This document shows positions 41,954 to 50,395 of a stretch of 64,000 nucleotides of DNA, one piece after another. The translations under genes and the position numbers were made by a program. Source of the stretch: Streptomyces sp. 2131.1. GTDB taxonomy: Bacteria; Actinomycetota; Actinomycetes; Streptomycetales; Streptomycetaceae. A model generated the notes under the pieces. The model ran no database searches, was not told the origin of the DNA, and saw nothing but the letters and a program-made list of their open reading frames with translations. The stretch is taken from assembly GCF_900105515.1 (NCBI RefSeq), contig NZ_FNSY01000001.1, forward strand, positions 4,030,001 through 4,094,000, in the 5' to 3' direction. Within the stretch, counting starts at the first letter, position 1; every line of letters begins with the position of its first letter.

Positions 41954-42250
41954 GTGTCCGCTGCCAAGCCGAGCGCAACGATCCGGTACACCGCGATGCG
42001 TCTCAGCATCTTCGTCGGCTGCTTCGTCGTCGCCGCCATCGCCGTCAATTTCGGAGTGGTGCCGTCCGGGGTCGGGGGGTCCAACGTCGTCTGGGTCATC
42101 CTGCTAGCCCTGGTGCTGTCCGCGCCGCTCAGCTTCGTCCTGCTGCGCAAGCAGCGCGACGAGATGTCCGAGCAGCTCGTCTCCTCGGTCGACCGCGCCA
42201 AGGCCCGGCTGGAGGCCAACCGCACGCGCGAGGACGGCGTTACGCAGTAA
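41954..42250 (+). CDS. DUF4229 membrane protein
   Basis: A 98-residue protein with two spans (about 20-38 and 45-68) and a charged C-terminal helix (RDEMSEQLVSSVDRAKARLE). The pattern TAMRLSIFVGCF and PLSFVLLRKQRD fits DUF4229. GTG start after GAGAGGG. Function unknown. A terminator follows. Confidence 0.85.
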   Translation: MSAAKPSATIRYTAMRLSIFVGCFVVAAIAVNFGVVPSGVGGSNVVWVILLALVLSAPLSFVLLRKQRDEMSEQLVSSVDRAKARLEANRTREDGVTQ

Positions 42251-42320
42251 GGGAAAGCCAGTAAGGGGCCGGCAGTAAGGGGAAGGTAAGCTTCCTCACA
42301 CCCCTCGCTTTTTTCCGTCG

Positions 42321-42362
42321 AACCCCGGCACGGGAGCGTCTGCTCCTGTACTGGGGTTTTTC
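42321..42362 (+). terminator. Terminator with T-run after the DUF4229 gene
   Basis: AACCCC (42321-42326) pairs with GGGGTT (from 42353), and an inner GGGAGC/GCTCC stem is present. TTTTT follows, which makes this one of the few classical U-tract terminators in the window. Confidence 0.8.
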
Positions 42363-42436
42363 GTTGCTCCAGGCGGAGTTGGGGATTCCGGTGGGTCGCG
42401 GACGGGTGCGGAGCGCTCTCTCGTACCAAAGAAGAC

Positions 42437-42467
42437 CTTTGAGGTTCTCAAAGTTCAAGTGTTAACG
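42437..42467 (+). promoter_or_regulatory. Promoter with 7-bp palindrome before the cysteine leader
   Basis: CTTTGAG-GTT-CTCAAAG (42437-42453) is a perfect palindrome. It overlaps TTGAGG (-35 candidate, 42439-42444), which is followed after 17 bp by TTAACG. The leader peptide start is at 42476. A repressor site over the -35 is likely but its protein is unknown. Confidence 0.5.
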
Positions 42468-42475
42468 TGTTCGGC

Positions 42476-42583
42476 ATGAAGACTGATGTGCGCCTCCGAT
42501 CTGCCACGAGCATCCCGCTCGTGGAGCGCCTTCACGTCGATCTCTGCCGCTGTATGTCCGCGGTCTGTTGCCGCAACGTCTGA
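42476..42583 (+). CDS. Cysteine-containing leader peptide (attenuator uORF)
   Basis: A 35-codon ORF that ends about 100 bp before the symporter start. It encodes a peptide with LVERLHVDLCRCMSAVCC near its end, holding four cysteines in the last dozen residues including a CC pair. Actinobacterial leader peptides of this R-x-H-x-D-L-C-R type precede sulfur and cysteine genes and act by ribosome stalling when Cys-tRNA is scarce. A GC-rich hairpin follows the stop codon. It probably links expression of the symporter to cysteine supply. Confidence 0.72.
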   Translation: MKTDVRLRSATSIPLVERLHVDLCRCMSAVCCRNV

Positions 42584-42598
42584 TACCGGCACCATGCA

Positions 42599-42627
42599 GC
42601 GGCGCCGCCCCCTGACGCGGGCGCCGC
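42599..42627 (+). promoter_or_regulatory. Hairpin between leader peptide and symporter gene
   Basis: GCGGCGCC (42599-42606) pairs perfectly with GGCGCCGC (42620-42627), 15 nt after the leader stop codon. It could be the attenuator or a fold controlled by leader translation. There is no U-run. Confidence 0.55.
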
Positions 42628-42687
42628 ATCCCCGTCCCCCGCACACCGTCCCCGTGCGTCCCGATGCGTCACATCTGGAGTGTGTCC

Positions 42688-44031
42688 GTGTCCGCGAACT
42701 CCGCGTCCACCGCCGAGAAGCCCGCAAGCTCCGGCTTCCGTATACCCAAGGTCCCGTTCTGGGCCCAGATCGTCGCCGGTCTGATCCTCGGCGTCCTGCT
42801 CGGCTGGCTCGCCCGCAGCCAGGACATCGACTGGCTGTACACCACGCTCGACAAGGTCGGCCACATCTTCGTCCAGCTGCTGAAGCTGGCCGTCGCGCCC
42901 CTCGTCTTCTTCGCGATCCTGGTGTCGATCACCAACCTGCGCAAGGTCAACAACGCCGCCCGGCTGGCGTCCCGCACCGTGCTCTGGTTCATGATCACCT
43001 CGCTGATCGCCGTCGCCATCGGCCTCGCGATCGGCTTGATCACCAACCCGGGCTCCGGCACCGGCCTCACCCCGAAGGACGGCAAGCTCCCCGAGCACGC
43101 CGGCTCCTGGCTCGACTTCCTGACCGGCATCATCCCGGACAACGTCATCACGCCGTTCGCCGAGCTGAACGTCCTGCAGATCGTCTTCATGGCCGCCGTC
43201 GCCGGTATCGCCGCCCTCCAGCTGGGTGAGAAGGCGCAGCCGATCCTCACCCTCAGCGAAGCCGTCCTGGAGCTCCTCCAGAAGGCCCTGTGGTGGGTCA
43301 TCCGCCTCGCCCCGCTCGGCACCGTCGGCCTCATCGGCTACGCCATCGCGGACTACGGCTGGGACCTGATCGGCAAGTACGCGACGTTCACCGCCGACGT
43401 CTACATCGGCTGCGCCCTGGTGCTGTTCGGCGTCTACCCGCTGCTGCTCGCCACCGTCGCCAAGGTCAGCCCGCTCCAGTTCTTCAAGGGCGCCTGGCCC
43501 GCGATCCAGCTGGCGTTCGTCTCGCGCTCCTCGGTCGGCACCATGCCGGTCACCCAGAAGGTCACCGAGCGCCTCGGCGTCCCGAAGGAGTACGCCTCCT
43601 TCTCCGTCCCGTTCGGCGCCACCACCAAGATGGACGGCTGCGCCGCGATCTACCCGGCGCTCGCCGCGATCTTCATCGCGCAGATCTTCGACGTGCAGCT
43701 GGGCGTCGGCGACTACATCCTGATCGCGTTCGTCTCGGTCATCGGTTCGGCGGCCACCGCCGGTCTGACCGGCGCCACGGTCATGCTGACGCTGACCCTG
43801 TCGACCCTGGGCCTCCCGCTGGAGGGCGTCGGCCTGCTGATGGCCATCGACCCGATCCTGGACATGATGCGCACCGCCACCAACGTGGCCGGCCAGGCGC
43901 TCGTCCCGGTGATCGTCTCGGCCCGCGAGAAGATCCTGGACCACGACGCCTACAACTCGGCCTCGGCCTCCCCGGTCGACGACGCCGAGGTCCGCGACAC
44001 CGAGCCGGAGCGCCTCCCGGTCGCCGCCTGA
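42688..44031 (+). CDS. Dicarboxylate/amino-acid:cation symporter (SDF family)
   Basis: A 447-residue transporter of the glutamate/aspartate/cystine symporter family, with eight spans and two re-entrant loops. Marks are FVQLLKLAVAPLVFFAILVS, the serine-rich loop FVSRSSVGTMPVT, the motif SVPFGATTKMDGCA (in place of the NMDGT-type element) and DPILDMMRTATNVAGQAL. GTG 42688 was chosen since GGAG lies 7 bp upstream. The upstream cysteine leader suggests L-cystine (TcyP-like) rather than dicarboxylate uptake. A terminator follows. Confidence 0.9.
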   Translation: MSANSASTAEKPASSGFRIPKVPFWAQIVAGLILGVLLGWLARSQDIDWLYTTLDKVGHIFVQLLKLAVAPLVFFAILVSITNLRKVNNAARLASRTVLWFMITSLIAVAIGLAIGLITNPGSGTGLTPKDGKLPEHAGSWLDFLTGIIPDNVITPFAELNVLQIVFMAAVAGIAALQLGEKAQPILTLSEAVLELLQKALWWVIRLAPLGTVGLIGYAIADYGWDLIGKYATFTADVYIGCALVLFGVYPLLLATVAKVSPLQFFKGAWPAIQLAFVSRSSVGTMPVTQKVTERLGVPKEYASFSVPFGATTKMDGCAAIYPALAAIFIAQIFDVQLGVGDYILIAFVSVIGSAATAGLTGATVMLTLTLSTLGLPLEGVGLLMAIDPILDMMRTATNVAGQALVPVIVSAREKILDHDAYNSASASPVDDAEVRDTEPERLPVAA

Positions 44032-44045
44032 CCGCCCGGTCCCAC

Positions 44046-44085
44046 CCCGAGGGCCCCTTCTCCGCGCGGAGGAGGGGCCCTCGGG
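44046..44085 (+). terminator. 18-bp stem terminator after the symporter gene
   Basis: 44046-44063 pairs with 44068-44085 across GCGC with a single G-U pair, 14 bp after the stop codon. Confidence 0.85.
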
Positions 44086-44157
44086 CGTACGCGGCTGCTC
44101 CCCCGCGCCCCGTACCCTTACCAGGGAGTAGTGCTGCGGGGGCGGGAGGGAGTCGAC

Positions 44158-44802
44158 GTGGGTGCTGTGCGGAACAAGCGGATGCCGCGCGCCGTGCGCG
44201 AGCAGCAGATGATGGACGCCGCGGTGCAGACGTTCGGGCAGCGGGGGTACCGGGCCGCCTCGATGGACGAGATCGCCGAGCTGGCCGGGGTGTCCAAGCC
44301 GCTGGTCTACCTGTACCTGAATTCAAAGGACGAGCTGTTCACCGCGTGCATCCGGCGCGAGGCGCAGGCGCTGCTCGCCGCCGTGCAGGCGGGCGTGGAG
44401 CCGGGGCTGCCGGCCGACCGGCAACTGTGGGACGGGCTGCGGGCGTTCTTCACGCACACCGCGGAGAACCCGGACGGCTGGGCGGTGCTGTACCGGCAGG
44501 CGCGGACCCACGGGGAGCCGTTCGCCACCGAGGTCAACGTGATGCGCGAGGAGATCGTCGCGTTCGTGACCGGGCTGATCGGCGCCGCCGCCCGCGAGGC
44601 GCACCACGACCCGGCGCTCCCGGACCGGGACGTGGCGGGCCTCGCGCAGGCGCTGGTGGGCGCCGCGGAGGCGCTGGCCGGCTGGGCCAACGAGACCCCG
44701 GGCGTCTCGGCCCGGGAGGCGGCGGCCACGATGATGAACTTCTCCTGGGCGGGCCTGGAGAACCTGATGAACGGCCGCCCTTGGCAGGCGCCTAGCCCGT
44801 AG
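44158..44802 (+). CDS. TetR family transcriptional regulator
   Basis: A 214-residue repressor. The N-terminal HTH (about 15-65) has MMDAAVQTFGQRGYRAASMDEIAEL and GVSKPLVYLYLNSKDELF. The C-terminal helical domain binds a ligand, likely an acyl-CoA given the neighbours. GTG start with GGGAGGG upstream. It converges with a MaoC/FabG pair whose divergent promoter contains TetR-like palindromes at 46954-46983, so that operon is its probable target. Confidence 0.92.
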   Translation: MGAVRNKRMPRAVREQQMMDAAVQTFGQRGYRAASMDEIAELAGVSKPLVYLYLNSKDELFTACIRREAQALLAAVQAGVEPGLPADRQLWDGLRAFFTHTAENPDGWAVLYRQARTHGEPFATEVNVMREEIVAFVTGLIGAAAREAHHDPALPDRDVAGLAQALVGAAEALAGWANETPGVSAREAAATMMNFSWAGLENLMNGRPWQAPSP

Positions 44803-45601
44803 TGCCGGTGAGGTGCAGCCGTTCGCCGTCCGGGCCGCCGCGCAGCTGGAACGCGTGGCCATCGGAGGCGTACGTGACCGTGCCGGGCAGCAGGACCGGG
44901 GCGCGGAAGTCGGCCCGTACGGTGCGGAGCGTGGCCGGGTCGGGGGCTTCGGCGAGGCAGCGGGCGACGGTCCACATGCCGTGTGCGATGGCCCGGGGAA
45001 AGCCGAACAGCCGGGCGGTCAGCGGGTGGAGGTGGATCGGGTTGCGGTCGCCGGATGCGGCCCCGTACCGCCGCCCGAGGTTGCCGGGCAGCCGCCACTC
45101 GGCGACGGCGGGGAGTGGCGCGGAGGGTGCCTCCGGTGCCGGTGCCTCGATATGCGTCGTGTGCCGGGACAGGTAGCCGCTGCGGGACTCCCACACCAGC
45201 TCGCCCGCGAGGCGCGCCTCGGTCACCACCGTGACTTCGGTGCCGCGCCGGTGCGGCTTCAACTCATGTGCGTACACCGTGAGCTCGAGCATGTCCTGCG
45301 GCTGGAAGGTACGGTGGGCGGTGATCTCGATCCAGGTGTGGACGAGGCCGGTGACGGGAAGCGGGAAGTCACCGCGGGTCATCAGCCGCATGGCCAGCGG
45401 GAACGCCAGGACGTGCGGGTACGTCACCGGCAGCGGCCCGGTCGCCGGGAAGCCGCAAATCGTGCGGTACGCGGCCAGCGGGCCGGGGGCGATGGCGGCG
45501 GGCAGGCGGAGGCGGTCGGCGGGGAGGGTGGCGCCGGGGCGCCCGGCCCGCTTGAAGGGCGAGGTGACGGCGCCCCGGGCCAGCGAGAGGGTGAGGCTCA
45601 T
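44792..45601 (-). CDS. MaoC-like hydratase/dehydratase (HtdX-like)
   Basis: A 269-residue double-hotdog protein. The hydratase motif is in the C-terminal half: YGAASGDRNPIHLHPLTARLFGFPRAIAHGMW (about 178-210), with the catalytic Asp and His, while the N-terminal hotdog is degenerate. It should hydrate enoyl thioesters or dehydrate 3-hydroxyacyl thioesters. It starts 4 bp after the fabG gene and is co-transcribed. The order MaoC, long FabG and divergent thiolase is the mycobacterial htdX-fabG4-fadA2 arrangement. Confidence 0.9.
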   Translation of the reverse strand: MSLTLSLARGAVTSPFKRAGRPGATLPADRLRLPAAIAPGPLAAYRTICGFPATGPLPVTYPHVLAFPLAMRLMTRGDFPLPVTGLVHTWIEITAHRTFQPQDMLELTVYAHELKPHRRGTEVTVVTEARLAGELVWESRSGYLSRHTTHIEAPAPEAPSAPLPAVAEWRLPGNLGRRYGAASGDRNPIHLHPLTARLFGFPRAIAHGMWTVARCLAEAPDPATLRTVRADFRAPVLLPGTVTYASDGHAFQLRGGPDGERLHLTGTTG

Positions 45602-45605
45602 CGCG

Positions 45606-46925
45606 TCACGCCCCCAGCAGGCTCTGACCGCAGACCCGGACGACCTGGCCGTTGACGGCCGTCGACGCGGGCTGGGCGAACCAGGCGGTGGTCTCGGCCA
45701 CGTCGACCGGGAGGCCGCCCTGCGAGAGGGAGTTCATGCGGCGGCCCGCCTCGCGGATGAAGAGGGGGACGGCGGCGGTCATCTTCGTCTCGATGAAGCC
45801 GGGGGCCACCGCGTTGACCGTGACGCCGTGGCCGGCGGCGGCGCGCGGGGCCAGTGAGCGGACGAGGCCGATGATGCCGGCCTTGCTGGCCGCGTAGTTG
45901 GTCTGGCCGTTGTTGCCGGCGATGCCCGCGATGGAGGCGGTGGCGACGATCCGGCCGCCCCGGTTGAGCGTCCCGGCCTTCAGCAGCGCGTCGGTGGTGC
46001 GCAGCACGCTGTCCAGGTTGACGTCGATGACCGAGGTCCAGCGTTCGGCGGGCATGTTGGCGAGCCGTCGGTCGCGGGTGATGCCGGCGTTGTGGACGAG
46101 GATGTCGAGCCCGTCCGGGACGGCGGCCGCGATGCGTTCGGCGGCGTCCTCGGCGGTGATGTCGAGGGGGAGCGCGGTGGCGCCGAGGCGGTCCGCGGTG
46201 CGCACCAGGTCCTCCTGGGCCTGCGGGATGTCCAGGCAGACGACGCGGGCGCCGTCGCGGGCCAGCACCGAGGCGACGGAGGCCCCGATGCCCCGGGCGG
46301 CTCCGGTGACCAGGGCGGTGCGGCCGGCGAGCGGGGCGGCCCAGTCGGCGACCTCGTCGGGGGCGGCGTCGGTGACCTCGATGACCTGGCCGCTGACGTA
46401 CGCGGAGCGGGGCGAGAGCAGGAAGCGCAGCGTGGACTCGGCGGAGGCGACGGCCCCGGGGGCGACGCGCACCAGCTGCGCGGTGGCGCCCTTGCCGATC
46501 TCCTTGCCAAGGGAGCGGACGAAGCCCTCCAGGGCCTGCTGGGCGGCGGCCTGGTGGTGGTCGTCCGGTGAGGGCCGCACCCCGAGGACGACAACCCGGC
46601 CGCCGGGGGCGAGCGAGCGGACGACGGGGTGGAGGGCGGCGTGCACGGCGGCGAGCCCGGCCGCGGTGTCGACGGCGGTCGCGTCGAGCACCAGCGCGGC
46701 GGGCCGGTCCGCGCGGGCGGTGACCTCCAGGCCGGTCGCGGTGAGGATCGCGGCCAGCTCCCGGGTGACGGCGGAGTCCCCGGCGGTGAGGTGGAGGACC
46801 GGGCCGGTCAGTGCCGGTGTCTCCAGGGTCCAGCGTCGCAGCCGGGTGGGCTGCGGGAGGCCGAGCTTGCGGGTGAGGAACTTGCCGGGTGCCGTGCCGG
46901 TCAGGTGCAGATAGCGGTCGGCCAT
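45606..46925 (-). CDS. fabG: High-molecular-weight 3-oxoacyl-ACP/CoA reductase (FabG4-like)
   Basis: A 439-residue SDR. The C-terminal half (about 205-439) is the active reductase: TGAARGIGASVASVLARDGA, HNAGITRDRRLANM, and the catalytic set in ATASIAGIAGNNGQTNYAASKAG shown as separate S, Y and K positions about 350-372. The N-terminal half (about 40-200) is a second, flavodoxin-like Rossmann domain without a nucleotide motif, as in FabG4. It reduces long-chain 3-oxoacyl thioesters, probably with NADH. First gene of the fabG-maoC operon. Confidence 0.92.
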   Translation of the reverse strand: MADRYLHLTGTAPGKFLTRKLGLPQPTRLRRWTLETPALTGPVLHLTAGDSAVTRELAAILTATGLEVTARADRPAALVLDATAVDTAAGLAAVHAALHPVVRSLAPGGRVVVLGVRPSPDDHHQAAAQQALEGFVRSLGKEIGKGATAQLVRVAPGAVASAESTLRFLLSPRSAYVSGQVIEVTDAAPDEVADWAAPLAGRTALVTGAARGIGASVASVLARDGARVVCLDIPQAQEDLVRTADRLGATALPLDITAEDAAERIAAAVPDGLDILVHNAGITRDRRLANMPAERWTSVIDVNLDSVLRTTDALLKAGTLNRGGRIVATASIAGIAGNNGQTNYAASKAGIIGLVRSLAPRAAAGHGVTVNAVAPGFIETKMTAAVPLFIREAGRRMNSLSQGGLPVDVAETTAWFAQPASTAVNGQVVRVCGQSLLGA

Positions 46926-46953
46926 TGTCCAGACTCCCTGCTCGGTCGTAGAT

Positions 46954-46983
46954 TTACTCCGGAGTAAGGTTACTCAAGAGTCA
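46954..46983. promoter_or_regulatory. Two tandem TTACTC...GAGTAA palindromes
   Basis: TTACTCC-GGAGTAA (46954-46967) is a perfect 14-bp palindrome. TTACTC-AA-GAGTCA (46970-46983) repeats it 16 bp further with one mismatch. They fill the 76-bp divergent gap between fabG and the thiolase gene, so one regulator could control both operons. The TetR protein encoded at 44158-44802 is the natural candidate. Confidence 0.75.
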
Positions 46984-47001
46984 GGAGCTGGTCGAGATGA
47001 G

Positions 47002-48300
47002 TTGGTCGAGTTGATTCCCCTCGCACTCCCGCAGCCCCGCCGCGTCGCGGTCATCGGTGGCAGCCGCATTCCCTTTGCCCGCTCCGACGGGCCCTACGCG
47101 CAGGCCTCCAACCAGCAGATGCTGACCGCCGCGCTCGACGGTCTCGTCGAGCGGTTCGGGCTCCAGGGCGAGCGCGTCGGCGAGTTCGCGGCGGGCGCGG
47201 TCCTCAAGCACAGCCGCGACTTCAACCTGGCCCGCGAGACGGTCCTCGGCTCCCGGCTCGACCCGCGCACCCCCGCGTACGACGTCCAGCAGGCCTGCGG
47301 CACGGGTCTCCAGGCGGTGATCGCCGCCGCGAACAAGATCATGCTCGGGGCGATCGACTCGGCCGTCGCGGGCGGCACGGACACCACGAGCGACGCCCCG
47401 CTCGGCGTCAACGACGAACTGCGCAGGCTGCTGCTGTCCGTCCGCCGCGCGAAGTCGGCGGGCGCCCGCGCCAAGGCCCTGACGGGCGTACGGCCCCGGC
47501 ACCTCGTCCCGGACATCCCGCGCAACGCCGAACCACGCACCGGCCTCTCGATGGGCGACCACGCGGCGCTCACCGCCCGGCAGTGGGACATCGCCCGCGC
47601 CGATCAGGACCTCCTCGCCGCCACCAGCCACCAGCGGCTCGCCGCCGCGTACGAACGGGGCTTCCTGGACGACCTCGTCGTCCCGTACCGGGGTCTCGAC
47701 CGGGACCAGAACCTGCGTCCCGGCTCCACGGTGGAGAAACTCGCCACGCTGAAGCCGGTGTTCGGCACGGACCACCCGGACGCGACGATGACGGCGGGCA
47801 ACTCGACGCCGCTCACGGACGGGGCCGCGACCGTCCTCCTGGCGAGCGAGGAGTGGGCCGAGGCGCACGGCCTGGAGCCGCAGGCGTACCTCTCGCTGTA
47901 CGAGACCGCCGCGGTGGACTACGTGAACGGCGAGGACGGGCTGCTGATGGCGCCCGCGTACGCCGTGCCCCGGATGCTGGAGCGGGCCGGGCTCGGGACC
48001 GAGGACTTCGACCTCTTCGAGATCCACGAGGCGTTCGCCTCCCAGGTGCTGGCCACGCTGGCCGCCTGGGAGAAGCAGGGGCTGGCGCCCGTCGACCGGG
48101 ATCGGCTGAACGTGGCGGGGTCCTCCCTCGCCACCGGCCACCCCTTCGCCGCGACGGGCGCCCGCATCGTCGCCACCCTGGCCAAGCTCCTCGCGGAGCG
48201 GGACGCCCCGGGCCGCGGGCTGATCTCGATCTGCGCGGCGGGTGGCCAAGGGGTCACGGCCATTCTCGAACGCGGCGCCTCGTCGTCCGACGGGGCGTAG
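47002..48300 (+). CDS. Acetyl-CoA C-acetyltransferase (FadA2-like thiolase)
   Basis: A 432-residue degradative-type thiolase. The nucleophilic Cys is in QQACGTGLQA (about 98), the His in AGSSLATGHPFAATG (about 375), and the second Cys in ICAAGGQG (about 413). It condenses or cleaves acyl-CoA chains by one acetyl unit. The start appears to be TTG 47002, with AGGAG 14 bp upstream; TTG 47011 is an alternative. Divergent partner of the fabG-maoC operon. Confidence 0.92.
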   Translation: MVELIPLALPQPRRVAVIGGSRIPFARSDGPYAQASNQQMLTAALDGLVERFGLQGERVGEFAAGAVLKHSRDFNLARETVLGSRLDPRTPAYDVQQACGTGLQAVIAAANKIMLGAIDSAVAGGTDTTSDAPLGVNDELRRLLLSVRRAKSAGARAKALTGVRPRHLVPDIPRNAEPRTGLSMGDHAALTARQWDIARADQDLLAATSHQRLAAAYERGFLDDLVVPYRGLDRDQNLRPGSTVEKLATLKPVFGTDHPDATMTAGNSTPLTDGAATVLLASEEWAEAHGLEPQAYLSLYETAAVDYVNGEDGLLMAPAYAVPRMLERAGLGTEDFDLFEIHEAFASQVLATLAAWEKQGLAPVDRDRLNVAGSSLATGHPFAATGARIVATLAKLLAERDAPGRGLISICAAGGQGVTAILERGASSSDGA

Positions 48301-48346
48301 GGGGCCGCCGCGCGGGGCCTTCTCCCCTCCCCGCCCCTTCCCGGAA

Positions 48347-48392
48347 CCGGGGCTCCGCCCCGGACCCCGCGCCTCAAACGCCGGCGGGGCTG
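48347..48392. repeat. Streptomyces-type GC-rich intergenic repeat
   Basis: CCGGGGC-TCC-GCCCCGG (48347-48363) is followed by a CCCCGC...GCGGGG element containing CTCAAACG. I recall this two-part motif as a highly repeated intergenic element of Streptomyces chromosomes. It lies between the thiolase and acyl-CoA ligase genes. Confidence 0.65.
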
Positions 48393-48474
48393 GATGTGTC
48401 GCCGTCCGGCCCCGCCTCGCACGACCGGTCGTCCCCCAGTGAACCGCCCGTCCCCCTTGCCAGAGGAGCCGCAC

Positions 48475-50388
48475 GTGTCCACGCCACCCGCACCTTCCCC
48501 CGCACCCGCCGTTCCCGCCCTGGTCGAGCCGACGCTTGAGCGGGACGCCCACGGGACCGTCCGGCAGGCCTCCGTACCGGCGTTCGCCCCGCCCGTCCGG
48601 CGCGGCTCGCTCGCCGAGATTCCGTTCGACAACGCCCGCGAGGCCCCCGGCGACGCCGTCCTCAGCCGCAAGCAGCCGGACGGCAGCTGGCAGGACGTGA
48701 CGGCCGCCGAGTTCGCCGCCGAGGTGCTGGCCGTCGCCAAGGGCCTGATCGCGGAGGGCCTGCGCGGCGGCGACCGGATCGCGATCATGGCCCGTACGAC
48801 GTACGAGTGGACGCTGCTCGACTTCGCGGCGTGGGCGGCGGGCCTCGTCACCGTGCCCATCTACCCGACCTCGTCCGCCTTCCAGGCCCGCTGGATCCTC
48901 CAGGACTCCGGGTCCGTCGCCTGCGCGGTCGAGACGGCCGACCAGGGCCGCATCATCAGCCAGGAACGCAAGCAGCTCCCCGGGCTCACCCACCTCTGGC
49001 AGTTCGACACCGGCGCGCTCGGCCGGCTGAAGAAGCTCGGGCAGCACCTCCCGGACGACGTCGTCGCCGAGCGCCGCGCCACCCTGGAACCGGAGACCCC
49101 GGCCACCCTGATCTACACCTCGGGCACCACGGGCCGCCCCAAGGGCTGCGTACTGACCCACGGCAACTTCTTCGCCGAGGTCGACAACGCCATCGAACTG
49201 CTGCACCCGGTCTTCAAGTCGGTGAGCAAGTACCCCGCGTCCACGCTGCTGTTCCTGCCGCTGTCGCACGTCTTTGGCCGGATGGTCGCCATCGGCTGCC
49301 TGCGCGCCCGGGTCCGCCTGGGCCACGCCCCGTCGATCCGGACCGAGGACCTGCTCGCCGACCTGGCCGGTTTCAAGCCGTCGTTCCTGCTGGCGATCCC
49401 GTACGTCCTGGAGAAGGTCTACAACACGGGCCGGGCCACCGCCGAGAAGATGGGCCGCGCCTCCTCCTTCGACCGCGCCGCCCGGATCGCCCAGCGCTAC
49501 GGCCGGGCCGTCGAGGCCGCCGAACACGGCACGGGCCCCGGGCCCGGCCTCGGGCTGCGCGCCGCCCGGGCGCTCTACGACCCGCTGGTCTACCGCCGCA
49601 TCCGGGCCGCGCTCGGCGGGCACGTCCGGTACGCGATCTGCGGCGGCTCCCCGCTGGGGCGGCGGCTCGCCGCGTTCTACGCGGGCGCGGGCATCGAGAT
49701 CTTCGAGGGGTACGGCCTGACCGAGACGACGGCCGCCGCCACGGTCACCCCGCCGCTCAAGCCCCGCCTGGGCACGGTCGGCTGGCCGATGCCCGGCACC
49801 GCCGTACGCATAGCCGGTGACGGGGAGGTGCTGCTGAGCGGCGGGCAGGTGTTCCAGGGGTACTGGGACGCCGAGCGCGGGTTGTCCGTGCCCGTGCTCG
49901 ACGGCGGCTGGTTCGCGACCGGGGACCTCGGCGCGCTCGACGAGGACGGCTACCTCACGATCACCGGCCGCAAGAAGGACATCATCATCACCTCGGGCGG
50001 CAAGAACGTCACCCCGGCCCCGCTGGAGGACTGGCTGCGCGCCCATCCGCTGGTCAGCCAGTGCATGGTGGTCGGCGACAACCGCTCCTTCATCACCGCC
50101 CTGATCACGCTGGAGGCGGACGGGATCGCGCACTGGTGCCGGATGCGCAAGAAGCAGGACGTCCCGATGCGTGAACTCGTCCACGACGAGGAGCTGCGCA
50201 CGGCCCTCCAGCGCGCGGTCGACGAGGCCAACCGGCTGGTCTCCCGGGCCGAGTCGATCCGCAAGTTCACCGTGCTGCCGGTGGACTTCACCGAGGAGCG
50301 CGGCCACCTCACGCCGTCGCTGAAGCTGAAGCGGGCGGCGATAGCACGGGACTTCGCGGAGGAGATCGAGGCGCTGTACCGGAAGTGA
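48475..50388 (+). CDS. Long-chain fatty-acid-CoA ligase (AMP-binding)
   Basis: A 637-residue ANL-superfamily ligase. The P-loop is YTSGTTGRPKGC (about 213-224); other marks are YGLTETTAAATV, GWFATGDLGALDEDGYL and GRKKDIIITSGGKNV. It activates a fatty acid as acyl-AMP and then CoA. GTG 48475 has GAGGAG upstream. Downstream of the thiolase gene in the same direction, it likely feeds acyl-CoA into the same fatty acid module. Confidence 0.93.
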   Translation: MSTPPAPSPAPAVPALVEPTLERDAHGTVRQASVPAFAPPVRRGSLAEIPFDNAREAPGDAVLSRKQPDGSWQDVTAAEFAAEVLAVAKGLIAEGLRGGDRIAIMARTTYEWTLLDFAAWAAGLVTVPIYPTSSAFQARWILQDSGSVACAVETADQGRIISQERKQLPGLTHLWQFDTGALGRLKKLGQHLPDDVVAERRATLEPETPATLIYTSGTTGRPKGCVLTHGNFFAEVDNAIELLHPVFKSVSKYPASTLLFLPLSHVFGRMVAIGCLRARVRLGHAPSIRTEDLLADLAGFKPSFLLAIPYVLEKVYNTGRATAEKMGRASSFDRAARIAQRYGRAVEAAEHGTGPGPGLGLRAARALYDPLVYRRIRAALGGHVRYAICGGSPLGRRLAAFYAGAGIEIFEGYGLTETTAAATVTPPLKPRLGTVGWPMPGTAVRIAGDGEVLLSGGQVFQGYWDAERGLSVPVLDGGWFATGDLGALDEDGYLTITGRKKDIIITSGGKNVTPAPLEDWLRAHPLVSQCMVVGDNRSFITALITLEADGIAHWCRMRKKQDVPMRELVHDEELRTALQRAVDEANRLVSRAESIRKFTVLPVDFTEERGHLTPSLKLKRAAIARDFAEEIEALYRK

Positions 50389-50395
50389 TGCCCTG

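Noticed and set aside
46981..50307. A 1108-codon antisense frame under the thiolase and acyl-CoA ligase genes
   Set aside because: Low-complexity Arg/Gly/Asp/Val-rich product with no domain, antisense to two well-supported enzymes.
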